Shown: positions 23,984 through 34,681 of the stretch, one piece after another | Numbering within the stretch: position 1 is the first letter of the stretch | How the letters are laid out: every line of letters begins with the position of its first letter | Assembly (NCBI GenBank): GCA_020284085.1 | Contig: JACEVL010000158.1 | Span: 1,271,501 to 1,335,500, forward strand | DNA length: 64,000 nt | Direction: 5' to 3' | Source: Aporrectodea caliginosa | Taxonomy: Eukaryota > Annelida > Clitellata > Crassiclitellata > Lumbricidae | Made by a program: the position numbers and the translations under genes | Notes under the pieces: generated by a model | The model's input: the letters and a program-made list of their open reading frames with translations, nothing else | Told to the model about the DNA's origin: nothing | Databases searched by the model: none

Positions 23984-24713
23984 CTTGCAGTGAATGTGGA
24001 CTGTTTCCTTAATCTAATTTTGATGGTTAATGTCTTGTATATTCATGATTAAATAGCAATAAAATATTCAGTCACCAGATGGTGACTATGTTGGCAATCA
24101 CAATAATAATTATATTCCAATAGACAAGGCTACACAACGACAAAATATTTCAAGTTTTGCAATTAGTTTAAACAATTACTATTTTTGAGCTAAGATTTAA
24201 GTACACAATTTAATATTAAATTTAAACAACTGTAATTTAAACAACAAAAACCTTGCTAGAAGCTACCACATTGTAGTTAACAGTAAATATTATAAATGAA
24301 ACAATTATTGGTAAATTCGACGTATTAAAATTCTAAAAGAAATAAATGTGCAAAGTTTATGAAGGTGTAGCTGTGTTTTTCATTTATTTATGCTCTAGTA
24401 ATATCTATGACACTGATCTTGATGAGTAAGCAGTGTTTGAACTAGGATCATAACTAGGGCCTAAAATTATTTTTCATGTGCCTTTGCAATAAGTATTGAA
24501 AAGATTTGACATTAATGAAATAAATGACTGAGCGACTAAATAATGCAATACATAATTATATTTCAATTATTCTAGTTAATAGTTATTTTAAAAAGTAGTT
24601 TTATATATTGGATTCTATAATTTTTTTTTATTTAGATAAAATTATGTTTGATAGTCATGGCATAAGCTATGACCAAGAGTTCTCCACAAGCATGGCAAGC
24701 AGGGAAACCTTAA

Positions 24714-25330
24714 ATGGATATCCCTGCATCTGGATTGCCAATCAATAGAGCTATTTTAAAAAACTGTATGTTTCACCATCTAAAAGAGGGACTAACAATT
24801 GTGCAAAGTGTCAAAGTGACAATGGATGCTGCCCTAGCAATCAGGGGCTCTGGGCAAAGGTTCGGATTCCTGCCCAGCAAGCAGATTGTAGTAAAAAAAA
24901 GCTGTGCAAAATGTACGACAAGTATTGTGTGCTTAAAAGGCACCGTTTGATGTGAGGCTAATCTGGATGAATTGTACGCTATCTCCGCAAAAGATGCTCT
25001 ACATACCATGAAAAATGAGGAAGACAAAACATTTCTCCAGATGCAAAAAGAAGACACATCAACTTCCTGCACATCTGGCATAGGCAGATGTTTGACGACA
25101 AAGGAGACACAGAAAAACTTCAGAAATGCCCAGCAAGCGGCCAGAAAGTAAAAGTATGTTAAGAGCACCCAAGAGACTTCCATCATTCCATCTACTTCTA
25201 ACCTGCTCACAACAAATGGCCAGGAAGAAGCCAGGGCTTATTTGTCAAAGGGAGTGGCTCTTTGGCTGTTGGACCCAACTTTTCAGGCCCGCAAAGAAAA
25301 GGTCAGACTCTCAAGGTCGTCATTGATTGT
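24714..25330 (+). pseudogene. Relic ORF inside the 23.2-kb transposon
   Basis: Pieces in shifting frames read FHHLKEGLTIVQSVKVTMDA, KLCKMYDKYCVLKRH and LDELYAISAKDALHTMKNEE. They look like the N-terminal part of a transposon-borne protein. From memory, similar blocks begin an uncharacterised family that also includes the fragments at 8.4, 11.6 and 45.7 kb. Frameshifts and stops exclude a functional product. Confidence 0.4.
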
Positions 25331-25861
25331 ACAGAAAGATTGTGCAGAAAGATTGTGCAGAAAGAGGGGTTGCACTTATCCAATTATATAATGCAGCCTT
25401 GACAAAGGATGAAACTCAAAAGCAATATCTATTGCAGCCAATGTCCAACCTCCGAAGAGAATTTCTACTCCCAATGTAAGGAGAACTCGGTCTAAAATGT
25501 TAAGAACAATAAAGAACATCTACAATTTTTCATTTTATAATTCAATTTTTTAAGACTATCATTGATTTGACATTAGTTTAATAGCTTTAATAGACAGATT
25601 CTCATTTTTGATGACAATGTCTGTTTAAAGCTGATAATTGTACTCGATGTACTGTCGAAAGGCGAATTTTTTAATTTTTCGATGTTTAATTAAAAAGTTG
25701 CAGAAAGTTGGTACCAGTAAACAGTGTTCAATTTTGTTCAAACTTGGCAAGTAAATCACTAATAGCATATGGAACAAGGGCCTTGTGGAGGATTGAATTT
25801 CCAAACTTTATATTTTTGGACCACACTAAGGTACATATACTCTTGTATCTTGTTTTGTAAT

Positions 25862-25905
25862 AGTATTTGCAAATTTATACAGCGCCACTTCAAGACTCAA
25901 AGGAC
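25862..25905 (-). mobile_element. L2-like LINE 3' tail remnant
   Basis: AAATTTATACAGCGCCACTTCAAGA matches the reverse of the L2-like tail; the rest is lost. Confidence 0.45.
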
Positions 25906-26039
25906 ATGTCTTCAGCCCAAAACAGAATGATAAGAATACAGGTCACAGGGCATAATACACAGCGTTCTAGTTTTGATCTCTCGTTGCTTATCATAAACTC
26001 AACGAAACGTCATAGTAAGTGAATCTTTAAAATGACTTT

Positions 26040-26275
26040 ATTGCCTGTATGTACGTATGTATGCTTGTACGTGTGTATGTAGGTAGGTGGGAATGTGTGT
26101 TTGTATGTAATGTATATATCCACGTATGTATGTTCACATGTATGTGTGTATGTATGTATGTATGTATGTATGTATGTATGTATGTATGTATGTATGTATG
26201 TATGTATGTATGTATGTATGTATGTATGTATGTATGTATGTATGTATGTATGTATGTATGTATGCTTGTTTGCTT
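26040..26275 (+). repeat. TATG microsatellite
   Basis: About 130 bp of pure TATG repeat is preceded by about 100 bp of degenerate repeat. A TTCTATAGTGCC motif directly after it resembles an L2-like tail end, so the repeat may have grown from a LINE tail. Open frames across it are artefacts of the repeat. Confidence 0.95.
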
Positions 26276-26699
26276 GTAATTAGACAATTTCTATAGTGCC
26301 TTTTTTATCTTTCCTGGACTTAAAAATCAGCCGGCAACACTACATCCGAATATGGATTTCGAATCCATCCTTTAAATCAAACTGTTCAGGAAAATATAAA
26401 TGTAAGGATTGTAGGCTAAATCCAATATCAATTGAGAGCAATGTTTCTTGATATCTCCAATAAGTTTAACATGAAGTTTAAGCCCATTTTCTATTACAGC
26501 AGACTCCAGAGAAGAAAATGAAGTTACACGAGATTGCTCAAGGTCTGCCAAAATTAACTGAGGTATATTTACCACTGCATTTATTTTATCCATGGCAGTA
26601 AAATTGGAGTGATATTTCTCCCTTGTAAACTCGAATTTAGTTCGGTTAGTCCATAAACTCATAAAAAATTAAATTTTTTGAATTTTTTCGCGTACATCT

Positions 26700-26754
26700 T
26701 AGCAACACCTGGCCTACCACCAGGGGTACGCGTACCACAGTTTGAAAACCCCTG
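26700..26754. mobile_element. hAT end fragment
   Basis: The reverse strand from 26754 reads CAGGGGTTTTCAAACTGTGG, followed by GTACGCGTACC, a palindrome. This is a common hAT-type end. No second end was identified. Confidence 0.5.
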
Positions 26755-26984
26755 CTCTAGGGTTCGATTTCAATCGTTCCAAAGAAACAGGTACGTTTCG
26801 TTCGTCGACTTACTGACTTCAACTATGAAGCGATCGCCTAACCTGACTAGTTCACTTCCCTGACTGAAGGTCTACAGAGCTTCTCATTTAAAAATGCAAG
26901 GCGATTTGAAAATCGATCGCGCTGGATTGAGCAGGCGATCGATGCGCGACCAACCTCGGGACCTTTTGTGTACATCTAATAAGT

Positions 26985-27360
26985 GGGAATTTATAATACG
27001 CTAATCAATCCCTATATTGATTATGGTAATATTGTCTGGGCCTCGAACTATTCTACGAGGTTAAAATGTCTTCTGGTTCTGCAGAAAAGAGCTATTAGAA
27101 TTATTGCAAGACATCTCTTTTGTGCCCACACGGCATACATATACCGAGAGTAACTGTATAATATTATTTATTTTAATTGATGATTGTTAAAAAGGGTGAC
27201 CCTAATTAAGTGGGGCTTGTGCCCCTTTTGGGTCTCCCCTGTTCCCTAGCCAATGCACCGATATGTATTAGTCAAGTTATAATTGTTGTTAAATGTTATA
27301 TGCATTGTGCTTCTGGAAATAAAAGTTGTCAGTTGTCAGTTAAAAGAAATAAAGTAAGTA
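26985..27360 (+). mobile_element. LINE 3' fragment
   Basis: Translation gives NPYIDYGNIVWASNYSTRLK and LLVLQKRAIRIIARH, a typical late reverse-transcriptase segment. A non-coding tail with AATAAAAG and an AAGT microsatellite (about 27345-27366) follows. Severely 5' truncated. Confidence 0.7.
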
Positions 27361-27477
27361 AGTAAATATATTCTTTATTTATCCAAATGCATAACCGCAC
27401 TTTGGTTTACATGAAATTTAACATCATAAAGCATTCTTGTTAAAAACGTTTCTCTCATTAAATTGTCAGCACATTGC

Positions 27478-27840
27478 TGCGTCGTCAAGAAAATCCTAGG
27501 CAGAAATTAAAGGTGCTTATTTAGGTTCGCTGTAATTTACGATGTGAGGAAACCCGTTCTCCAACTTTTTAGAATGAGATACTGTTGACATGCAGAATAA
27601 ACAGAAATTATGGGCACTGTTGAAAATATCGATTAAGTTGAATCTGTAGCAAAAGTAAAAGGATATCGAAAAAGGTCAGTAGCGACACTTACCTGAAACC
27701 TAATACTTGGGTTTTCTCCGTTTTTCAAAATTTGTAATCAATAATCCGGAAGTGCACATTTAAAACAGTAACTATTTTAAACAAGTTTTGTTCAAAATAG
27801 CGTACACTTTAAATGAAAAAAAGCTTATTATGTCAGCGTC
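27478..27840 (+). repeat. Dispersed repeats shared with 32.4 kb and 16.5 kb
   Basis: 27478-27618 aligns with 32412-32566 (shared CAACTTTTTAGAATGAGAT and GGTTCGCTGTAATTT-like text). 27625-27840 aligns with 16480-16720. The two modules are adjacent here but separate elsewhere. Confidence 0.5.
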
Positions 27841-28035
27841 AGAAAGCCATAAAGATAAAATCTCGGTTAGGCCTAAATGGAGGTTGATCGGGGCTGTGGA
27901 AATTCAACATCAACGTCGTGTGACCATCGTATTACCTTTGCATGACCTTTTCGTTAAAGGTCACCTGACTTGTTGCAGTTACCTATTGGTTTTGTAGAGA
28001 CTACATGTGTTAGACAGGTGTTTTTCATTAATTCA

Positions 28036-28250
28036 TTTAAGATATTTATATAGCGCCCCTTCCAGATTTCTATTCAGAGGCGCTCCCGACTACAGCGCGG
28101 ACACTGAATCGGGGTTTCACGCCGAAGCGCATGAGCAATTGCGAGTGAAGGACTTTCCCAGGGTCCCTACGCGGCGACTTGAGGTGGATTCGAACCCGCA
28201 ACCCTCCGGCTGCTAGGCACCGAACATACCCCTACACCACCGCGTCCCAT
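28036..28250 (-). mobile_element. tRNA-derived SINE with L2-like tail
   Basis: Same family as the SINE at 47990, reversed: the tail AGGGGCGCTATATAAAT, body GCGCATGAGCAATTGCGAGT and B box are present. It ends near CACCGCGTCCC. Confidence 0.85.
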
Positions 28251-28545
28251 GTTGTCCATTTCGTGTTTTTCCAAAGTCGCGGAATAATTTTTTTCAACAT
28301 TGAACGAATATCAGATGACCTTGTAGTTTAAGGTGGAATAACCTGTTATGGTGAACCATTGATTTTGCAAAAAACTACAATAATGTTAGAATGGTGTTCG
28401 TTGTGTCTATTTAATGGCTATCAATGTCGCGAAATCTAAAAATGCACACGCAACATTATTAAACCATCATATGACCTTGTTGTTCAAGATCAGCACAAAT
28501 GACAACGCCAACCAATGTTTTCGTAGGAACTACAAGTGTTAGAAT

Positions 28546-28905
28546 CAGGGGCGGCGCTGGGTTTTTAGTTGTGGGGGGGTCCACGAAAATGAAATTAACT
28601 TGCGAGGCACTGCGAGCGCCGAAGGCGCGAAGCTGCCCACGATTAGGGGGTCTAAGGGAGCGTCGTAAGCTCCCCCAGCGGGGTCTGGGGCGGAGCCCCA
28701 GCCGCCTACGCTTTTTGGAGTATAATGTTGCCATATGGAGCTCATTTCAGCCACTCTGAACTAAACATTTATAGCTTAAAAATGTCAGCGAAACCAGACC
28801 CCCCCCCCAAAAAAATCTATTCGGATTTACACGAATTGGATAAATGGTCTGAACGACAGCTGGGGGGTCCGGACCCCTGGACCCCCCTGGCCAGCGCCGC
28901 CCCTG
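28546..28905. mobile_element. GC-rich hAT MITE, 360 bp
   Basis: Perfect 15-bp ends (CAGGGGCGGCGCTGG and its reverse) are flanked by the 8-bp duplication GTTAGAAT (28538-28545, 28906-28913). The interior is GC-rich with C7-C8 runs and short palindromes (GGGGCGGAGCCCC), unlike the surrounding AT-rich DNA. Confidence 0.9.
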
Positions 28906-29399
28906 GTTAGAATGGTGCGCTTGATGTCTATTTCACGTTTGCGTAGTCGCGCAATACAAAAGAGGTAAGTACAACATTCAATGATTATCGTTTGACCGTG
29001 TATTTCAAGGTCAAGGACAATTGACCTGCTGTGGATGACTTTTGGTTTCTCAGAAATTGCAAAGTATTGATATGTGAGAATAGGTGTCTTGAAGGATTTC
29101 AGCATGCTCATAAAAATTTGATTTTTCACTATAAGTCCGAATACCAAGATTGTCTATCTGAGACTCAAGGCCGTGAAGATATCTATGGTCACTTGGAAAG
29201 TCACGGCGAGTGATCCGTGAACAATAAGCACAGTGTCAGATAAGGGCTTTTATCATCTTTTGTAGTCGCGAATCTTTATCTGGACAGCGAGATCGTTTTT
29301 GGCTGTGATGATAAATGGCCACTTTAAATATCACGGTGAGTGACGTCACGTCACACGTTTCGCACGATATAATTGCCAAATGGCGTTTAAAATATGTCT

Positions 29400-30195
29400 C
29401 TCGAGTATTCATTCATTCATATTTCAGGGATTTATATAGCGCCCCTTCAAGATTAACTACTCAGAAGCGCTCCCGACTCAACCCCGGCTAAAGAGAACAG
29501 TCTTGAGGTTAGAGAAGAATGTGGCTGCAAGGGCTCTATGCATTAGGCGTAGATCCACAGGGAGCTCATTCCAAATTGCAGGGCCAGCAACAGAAAAGGC
29601 ACGGCGCTGCATGATGCATGTCCGTGACCGGGGAACAAGAAGCTCAGCCTGCTTAGAGGAGCGGAGAGAACCACGGCGCTGGACGCTCAGGGTGGAGCAG
29701 CAGAGCTCCTGTAAGTAAACAGGGCCACACCCGCGAGGCAGCGCCAGACCAAGGCAGAGATCCGGTAAGTGATCCGCTGCGGGAAAGGGAGCCAATGCAA
29801 GACATCCCGCATGTAATCACTAACATGGCCGAATCTTGAGATGCGGCCAATGAGGCGCGCCGCCGCTCTCATGACCCGAACCAAGCACCCAACCCGAGCC
29901 GCCGGAAGACCCACATAGAGGGCGCTGCAGTAATCAAGGCGAGAAACAATAAAAGAGTGGATAAGCGTTAAGGCAGCATTAGAAGTTAAAGACCGGAAGA
30001 CCACTCTAAGCTGACGCAGCTGGTAGTAGCAAGCGCGGCATAGTAGGTTGATATGCCGCGTGAAGGTTAGTTCTTGGTCCAAAGTGACACCAAGATCCCG
30101 GACAGAGGATGAGAAAGTAAACTGTGGGAACTCCTGGGCAAGGGCCTCAAGGTCAATCTTGGCAAGCTGTACCTTCCTCCCAACCATCATTATTT
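29400..30195 (-). mobile_element. L2-like LINE 3' part, frameshifted
   Basis: Minus-strand ORFs at 29687-30190 and 29478-29795 together cover the late reverse transcriptase. Features are VRDLGVTLDQELTFTRHI, HSFIVSRLDYCSALYVGLP, RAAARLIGRISRFGHVSDYM, VLHWLPFPQRITYRISALV and AFSVAGPAIWNELPVDLR. The 3' end AAGGGGCGCTATATAAAT with ATGAATGA repeats lies near 29410-29445. A frameshift near 29700 and the missing 5' part make it inactive. It is closely related to the copy at 15430. Confidence 0.9.
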
Positions 30196-30199
30196 GACA

Positions 30200-31270
30200 T
30201 CTATTATCGTCGAAGTTGACATGTAAGAAAATTATCGCTCCGAAATCAATAGATAAAGATTGAGCCGTGTTGCTTTAAAGAGGATAACGCCCATAACTCT
30301 TAAGGTCATATGATAATAATCTTATAAGAATATTGACCCAAAATCAATTTAACTATTTAAATCGTTTCCATGGCTCAATCTCATTGCCCTTCAGCAGTTT
30401 ACGCCTATGCATTCTGAAGTCATATGCGAAGAAAGGCTGAGGTGTAAGAGAGTCACACAACGACCCTTGGGTCTGCATTTGAGCTCTAAAGTTTCCAGAA
30501 ATAAATTTTTAAAATCTGATTCAGGATGTCCACAGTTTTCGGATGCAATTTAATAAAAGCTACTCTGCGTCGCATCGTTAAATAAAATAGTTAGGTCACT
30601 TGTATCAGTAGTTTATAATATAAAAAGTTTTGTAGTCCTGCATTAATACCGTACTAGAGAAATGGAGAGGTTGGTGCAGTATAAGCTTTAATTTTGATTC
30701 CGCTCTACACTCCTGTGCAGTTGTGTCATTTCTTGAACTGTTGACTGCCACGTAGATTATGTTCAATAACAATTGCGAAAAGTGAAGCATTACAATTTCG
30801 GATGCATTTCGTAGTTAACCCTGAAATGACCGGACGGTTAGTGTAACCGTTTTCTTCTAGCGCTATATTGCATTTCAACTGTAATTGTGGATGGAAGTTC
30901 TTCGTTTGTTAAGTCTAGACCCCAAGTCACATGAAATCAGAAGGCCTGCTGCGGAAAATAAGTAATACGAAAAGATTGGACTTTATCCTTGACTTGAACA
31001 ACATTACAGAATTTCTAGAGCGAACAGAAGTCTGCGAAATGTTACACCAATGACTTAACACGAAATTTAAGTAGCCTTAAGGTTCTGGATATTACATCAA
31101 AGACTTACAATGTGCGAATCTAATCTGGCGACTTCTATAGCGCCGTAATCATGAAGCACGAGGCATTGGTAGATGTTCGTTTCAGGTGAAACCTTCACCA
31201 CAGCAGCTATAGTCATTTGGAGAAATTAGATCGCAAGATACAATATCTGAAAACCATTAGCCTACGAAAG
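30200..31270. other. No recognisable gene
   Basis: AT-rich sequence without a coding match. A short TATAGCGCCGTAATCATGA near 31137 may be a very decayed LINE tail. Confidence 0.45.
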
Positions 31271-31289
31271 TCGTAATCCATAGTGTATG

Positions 31290-31396
31290 TTTGTATGTAT
31301 GAGCACTTGTTATAGCGCCCCTTCAAGATTTCTACTCAGAAAACTGGTCCAATATAGGGCCTACACGAGTGTCGTGTAAATTGAACCGGTAAATAT
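31290..31396 (-). repeat. Truncated SINE/LINE tail joined to a repeated motif
   Basis: GCACTTGTTATAGCGCCCCTTC ... CTACTCAGA is the reversed SINE tail and then breaks off. The following 55 bp (AAACTGGTCCAATATA ... GTGTCGTGTAAATTGAACC) recurs at 40214-40258. Confidence 0.6.
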
Positions 31397-31406
31397 TATT
31401 ATTTCT

Positions 31407-31425
31407 CCATGATGATGAAGATAAC

Positions 31426-31482
<57 letters not shown>

Positions 31483-31483
31483 A

Positions 31484-31530
<47 letters not shown>

Positions 31531-31573
31531 TATAACGATGACGATGAAAATAACAACGATGATGATAATCTCC

Positions 31574-31652
<79 letters not shown>

Positions 31653-31672
31653 GGATGAGGATGATAATGAGG
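31407..31672 (+). repeat. GAT/ATG trinucleotide microsatellite
   Basis: About 260 bp of mostly pure ATG repeat with a few interruptions (ATAACGATGACG near 31530). The open frames across it (poly-Met, poly-Ser) are artefacts. Confidence 0.95.
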
Positions 31673-32139
31673 TTGATGTAATGATCACTGGAATGCGAAC
31701 CGATAACCGGTCTAATATTTGTGAGGAGGCGAAGGACGACATTAGCGACGAAGTAAGTCAGGTTTGAATTGTCTCTTGTATTTATGAAAAATGGGCCAAA
31801 ACCTTATTCAAACTATTGCATCCTAATAGCACAAATCGCCTTCTCTTGGATGTTGGTATCGGTCTCAGGGGCGTCAGCTGAAACCTACATGGTTAACTAC
31901 TGATCTATTAACAGTTGGGTGTTGGCAAATAGTTTTACTTCACCTTTGGGCCGAGATAGGCATGATGGCAGTCACCTGGATAATAATGTCTGAGTTCTGT
32001 TCTATTTAAAGTAAAGTGTTGTCAGATAAGGAGATTCACCTTTGCACCGAGATAGTAAAGCAGGAAGTTTCGATGAACTTAGGTTTATAAAATCCTAATC
32101 GAAGGAGAATATTGAAAATATGAACCAAATGAAAGGACT

Positions 32140-32566
32140 CAGGAAACTGGAGACAGGACGTCGACAGGAAAAACACCCAGCAGTAAGAATGAATCATAGC
32201 CAAAAGGTATTTAATCATTTGTTAAGATTGCGTTGATTCTTGCAACAGTAGAATCTTTTGAAATCGAAAATTAAGTCAGAGGTGCAATTTATAGGACGGA
32301 GCTCTTTCAACACTTCCTGTTACAAAAAGCACATAGCTACAACGTCCAAAAATCCAATGTAGAAATTAAAGGTGCTGAATGCTGATCACTGATCATTTGG
32401 GCTCGGTGTACTTAGCTGCGTTGTCAAAAAATAATCAAGGCAGAAATGAAAGGTGCTAATTTAGGCTCGCTGTAATTTTCAGGTGCGAGGGAACACGTGC
32501 TTCAACTTTTTAGAATGAGATGCCGTACCCAAAATTTCAGAGGCAGAATAAACACTGCCCATAATT
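32140..32566 (+). repeat. Dispersed module, copy 4, upstream of gene C
   Basis: Starts like the copies at 1550, 9540 and 14885 (CATTTGTTAAGATTGCG ... GAAATCGAAAATTAAGTCAG) and continues into the repeat shared with 27478-27618. It lies about 2.1-2.5 kb before Mab-21 gene C. Confidence 0.5.
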
Positions 32567-32676
32567 TTTAGTATGACCTTGGCATATATTACTAGATGAG
32601 GAGGGCCGTACTGTCATGACTTCGATCTAGTGATAATTATCAGAAGCAGAATTTCCTTATAATCTTGGGGGAGATT

Positions 32677-32900
32677 TTATCAATCAATCAATCAATCCTT
32701 TTATTGTTTCCATAGAATAGTTTACAAGTAGTGATCCAGAATAATCATAATCAACAATCGTAAGTTTGAAAATTAAAAACAGACAGATCACATGATTATC
32801 TAATTAACGTTAGAGGGAAACAATCGGGTTCCCAGAAGGGACAGAAGTCCCGCTAAGTTAGGGATACCCGTGTACCATGTTAGCAGAGGGATGACAGTTG
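32677..32900 (-). mobile_element. Probable LINE 3' end
   Basis: ATCAATCAATCAATC followed by CCTTTTATTGTTTCC parallels the 3' end of the LINE at 243, including a later GCTAAGT(T)AGGGA(T/C)A-C motif. No reverse-transcriptase codons were recognised, so only the 3' untranslated part may be present. Confidence 0.4.
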
Positions 32901-33393
32901 AGTAAGCTTATAGTCTACACAAATAGCATTGTCTAAACAAATTAGAATAACTGGCTTAACTAACAACACTTTACTAGGTAACTTAACTAATTGCGGTATA
33001 ACAATGAATAACTATATTTAGATAACCTTAGCTCACGGAGGGAGAGTCTTAAATATGAAATGATAACTATTTGATAAGTTTCAGTAGTAGGCCTATATTA
33101 TTATGACCAACAAGTATAGTTAAATCAGTAGCCTAACATTGTTTCCTGTAATGACATTGATATAAATTGATATATATATATATGAAGTTAATCCTTACAC
33201 CGTTCTTATCTTAGTATAAAGTATTCCCAACTATTGAATCTAAGTATTATAGGATGAAATGATGAGCGAGTCCCTGTGAGATGTATATCTGAGTTGTTCC
33301 AGACTTCCGCTGATGAATCTAGCTAAAACATCCGGTTATATACTCGCAACTATTCCTACCCTAAGTGTATGCCAACCAATCCCTGAATGTCTG

Positions 33394-33449
33394 TTAACAC
33401 TTTGACATACAAGTACGAGGATCTTCGTACGTGGCGGTCAATGTGTTAA
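33394..33449. repeat. 56-bp TTAA-bounded palindrome
   Basis: TTAACACTTTGAC on the left pairs with GTCAATGTGTTAA on the right, and the centre GTACGAGGATCTTCGTAC is itself palindromic. TTAA at both edges resembles a tiny piggyBac-type foldback or an excision remnant. Confidence 0.6.
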
Positions 33450-34680
33450 CCAATCCGGTCTTAGTCCGCTACTTTTGGTATAGCTTAGGGCTTGGCCTAG
33501 CAAAGGAACAACCGATAATAAAAAGAGCCGGCATGGTCTTATTGGTCTAGCACATAGAAGATTGACGGAAGCACATTCTATTCTTATCTCTGGTTCTGTC
33601 CGTGAAAGCTTTCTTAGGCTAGTAACTAGCATAATATTATGTATTTATTTATGTGATATATATAATCTGTATATTTTCTCCTCATGATAGTACTAAGCTA
33701 TATCTGCTCCAGCGTAAATCAAGCACCAGCACGGTCCAACCCCTCAAAGATTGACTAAGCCAATAATGACCAAACTATCTTTAAAATAAACTAAAACTTT
33801 GCGTTTAAAAAAAATAGAAACGACATTTCCGATTTGAGATTAAAAACAGCTGCTCCTCTAAACTATTATTCTGTTGTTGCTTTCGAGTGGAGAGTGACTC
33901 GATGAAACTAGGACGCTTGGGTTTCCACAGTTTATTATTAATAAATGATGCAGCAAATTATAACTTTGTACAGATGTCACTCTGACTTTCGAAAAACAAG
34001 CTGTCATGATGGACGAGTCTACATGAGATTACAGATCGTAGTTTCTCTGTTTCTATTAATATTTCATTTTAGTTCATTCACATTTATTAAATGAAATCAA
34101 AAGAGGTTTATAAAACTAAATTTATTAAATATTTACTATTGCCATTTACATACTGTTATTTAAAAGTAAAAATAAGATTTCTGTTGAAAGCTGAGAACAG
34201 ACGTGAATTGTGCAAATTATGAAAACATACAATTATGCATGTGTGTATGTACGTAACTAAGACTGTACCTGTGCACTGTTACATGATACTGTCGAGAAAT
34301 GTGGATAACGCTTAATATTTAAAAGAAACGTGTATTATCAACATAAAGCCATAACATACAAAACTTAGTCGAAATAGAAACATTTTTTGATGAGGATGAT
34401 TATGACGATAAAAGTGATTATGAAGATTATCAGAATCAAGTCGTTTATTTCTGCAACCATCAGAAAAAGTGAAATATCAACAGTGACAACGATGACTTTA
34501 CTTTTACTGGCAAAATGGAAGGCCTGAAGGGTTCAATAATCACGGAAATTAGGTCACCTAAAATAAAATTACAATCGATGTTTTGATTAGATTAAACCAT
34601 GATAATATTATTTTATGTTGACAATTTTAGGTAATATTCTCATTTAAGATCAAGAAATATTCGGGCAAATCAAACGAGGA
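33450..34680. other. 5' flank of gene C, no other gene seen
   Basis: AT-rich. A TTGACAATTTTAG at about 34619-34631 could be a 3' splice acceptor for a 5' UTR intron, parallel to the acceptors before genes A and B. Confidence 0.35.
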
Positions 34681-34681
34681 A

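Larger units (their letters stand above)
23189..25828. mobile_element. hAT-type DNA transposon, 2.64 kb, 8-bp TSD
   Basis: AGGTACAT is duplicated exactly (23181-23188, 25829-25836). The ends read TAGTGTGGTCCAA on both strands, with longer diverged inverted similarity (CCACAAGG, TTCCATATG). The ends resemble those of the 11.2-kb element (TAGGGTGGTCCA). The element contains a nested MITE (23440-23983) and a decayed ORF. Confidence 0.85.

Noticed and set aside
26027..26287. Repetitive THTYIHTYI / YVCMYVCM frames
   Set aside because: Artefact of the TATG microsatellite.
31332..31742. Long poly-Met / poly-Ser reading frames
   Set aside because: They only reflect the trinucleotide microsatellite.
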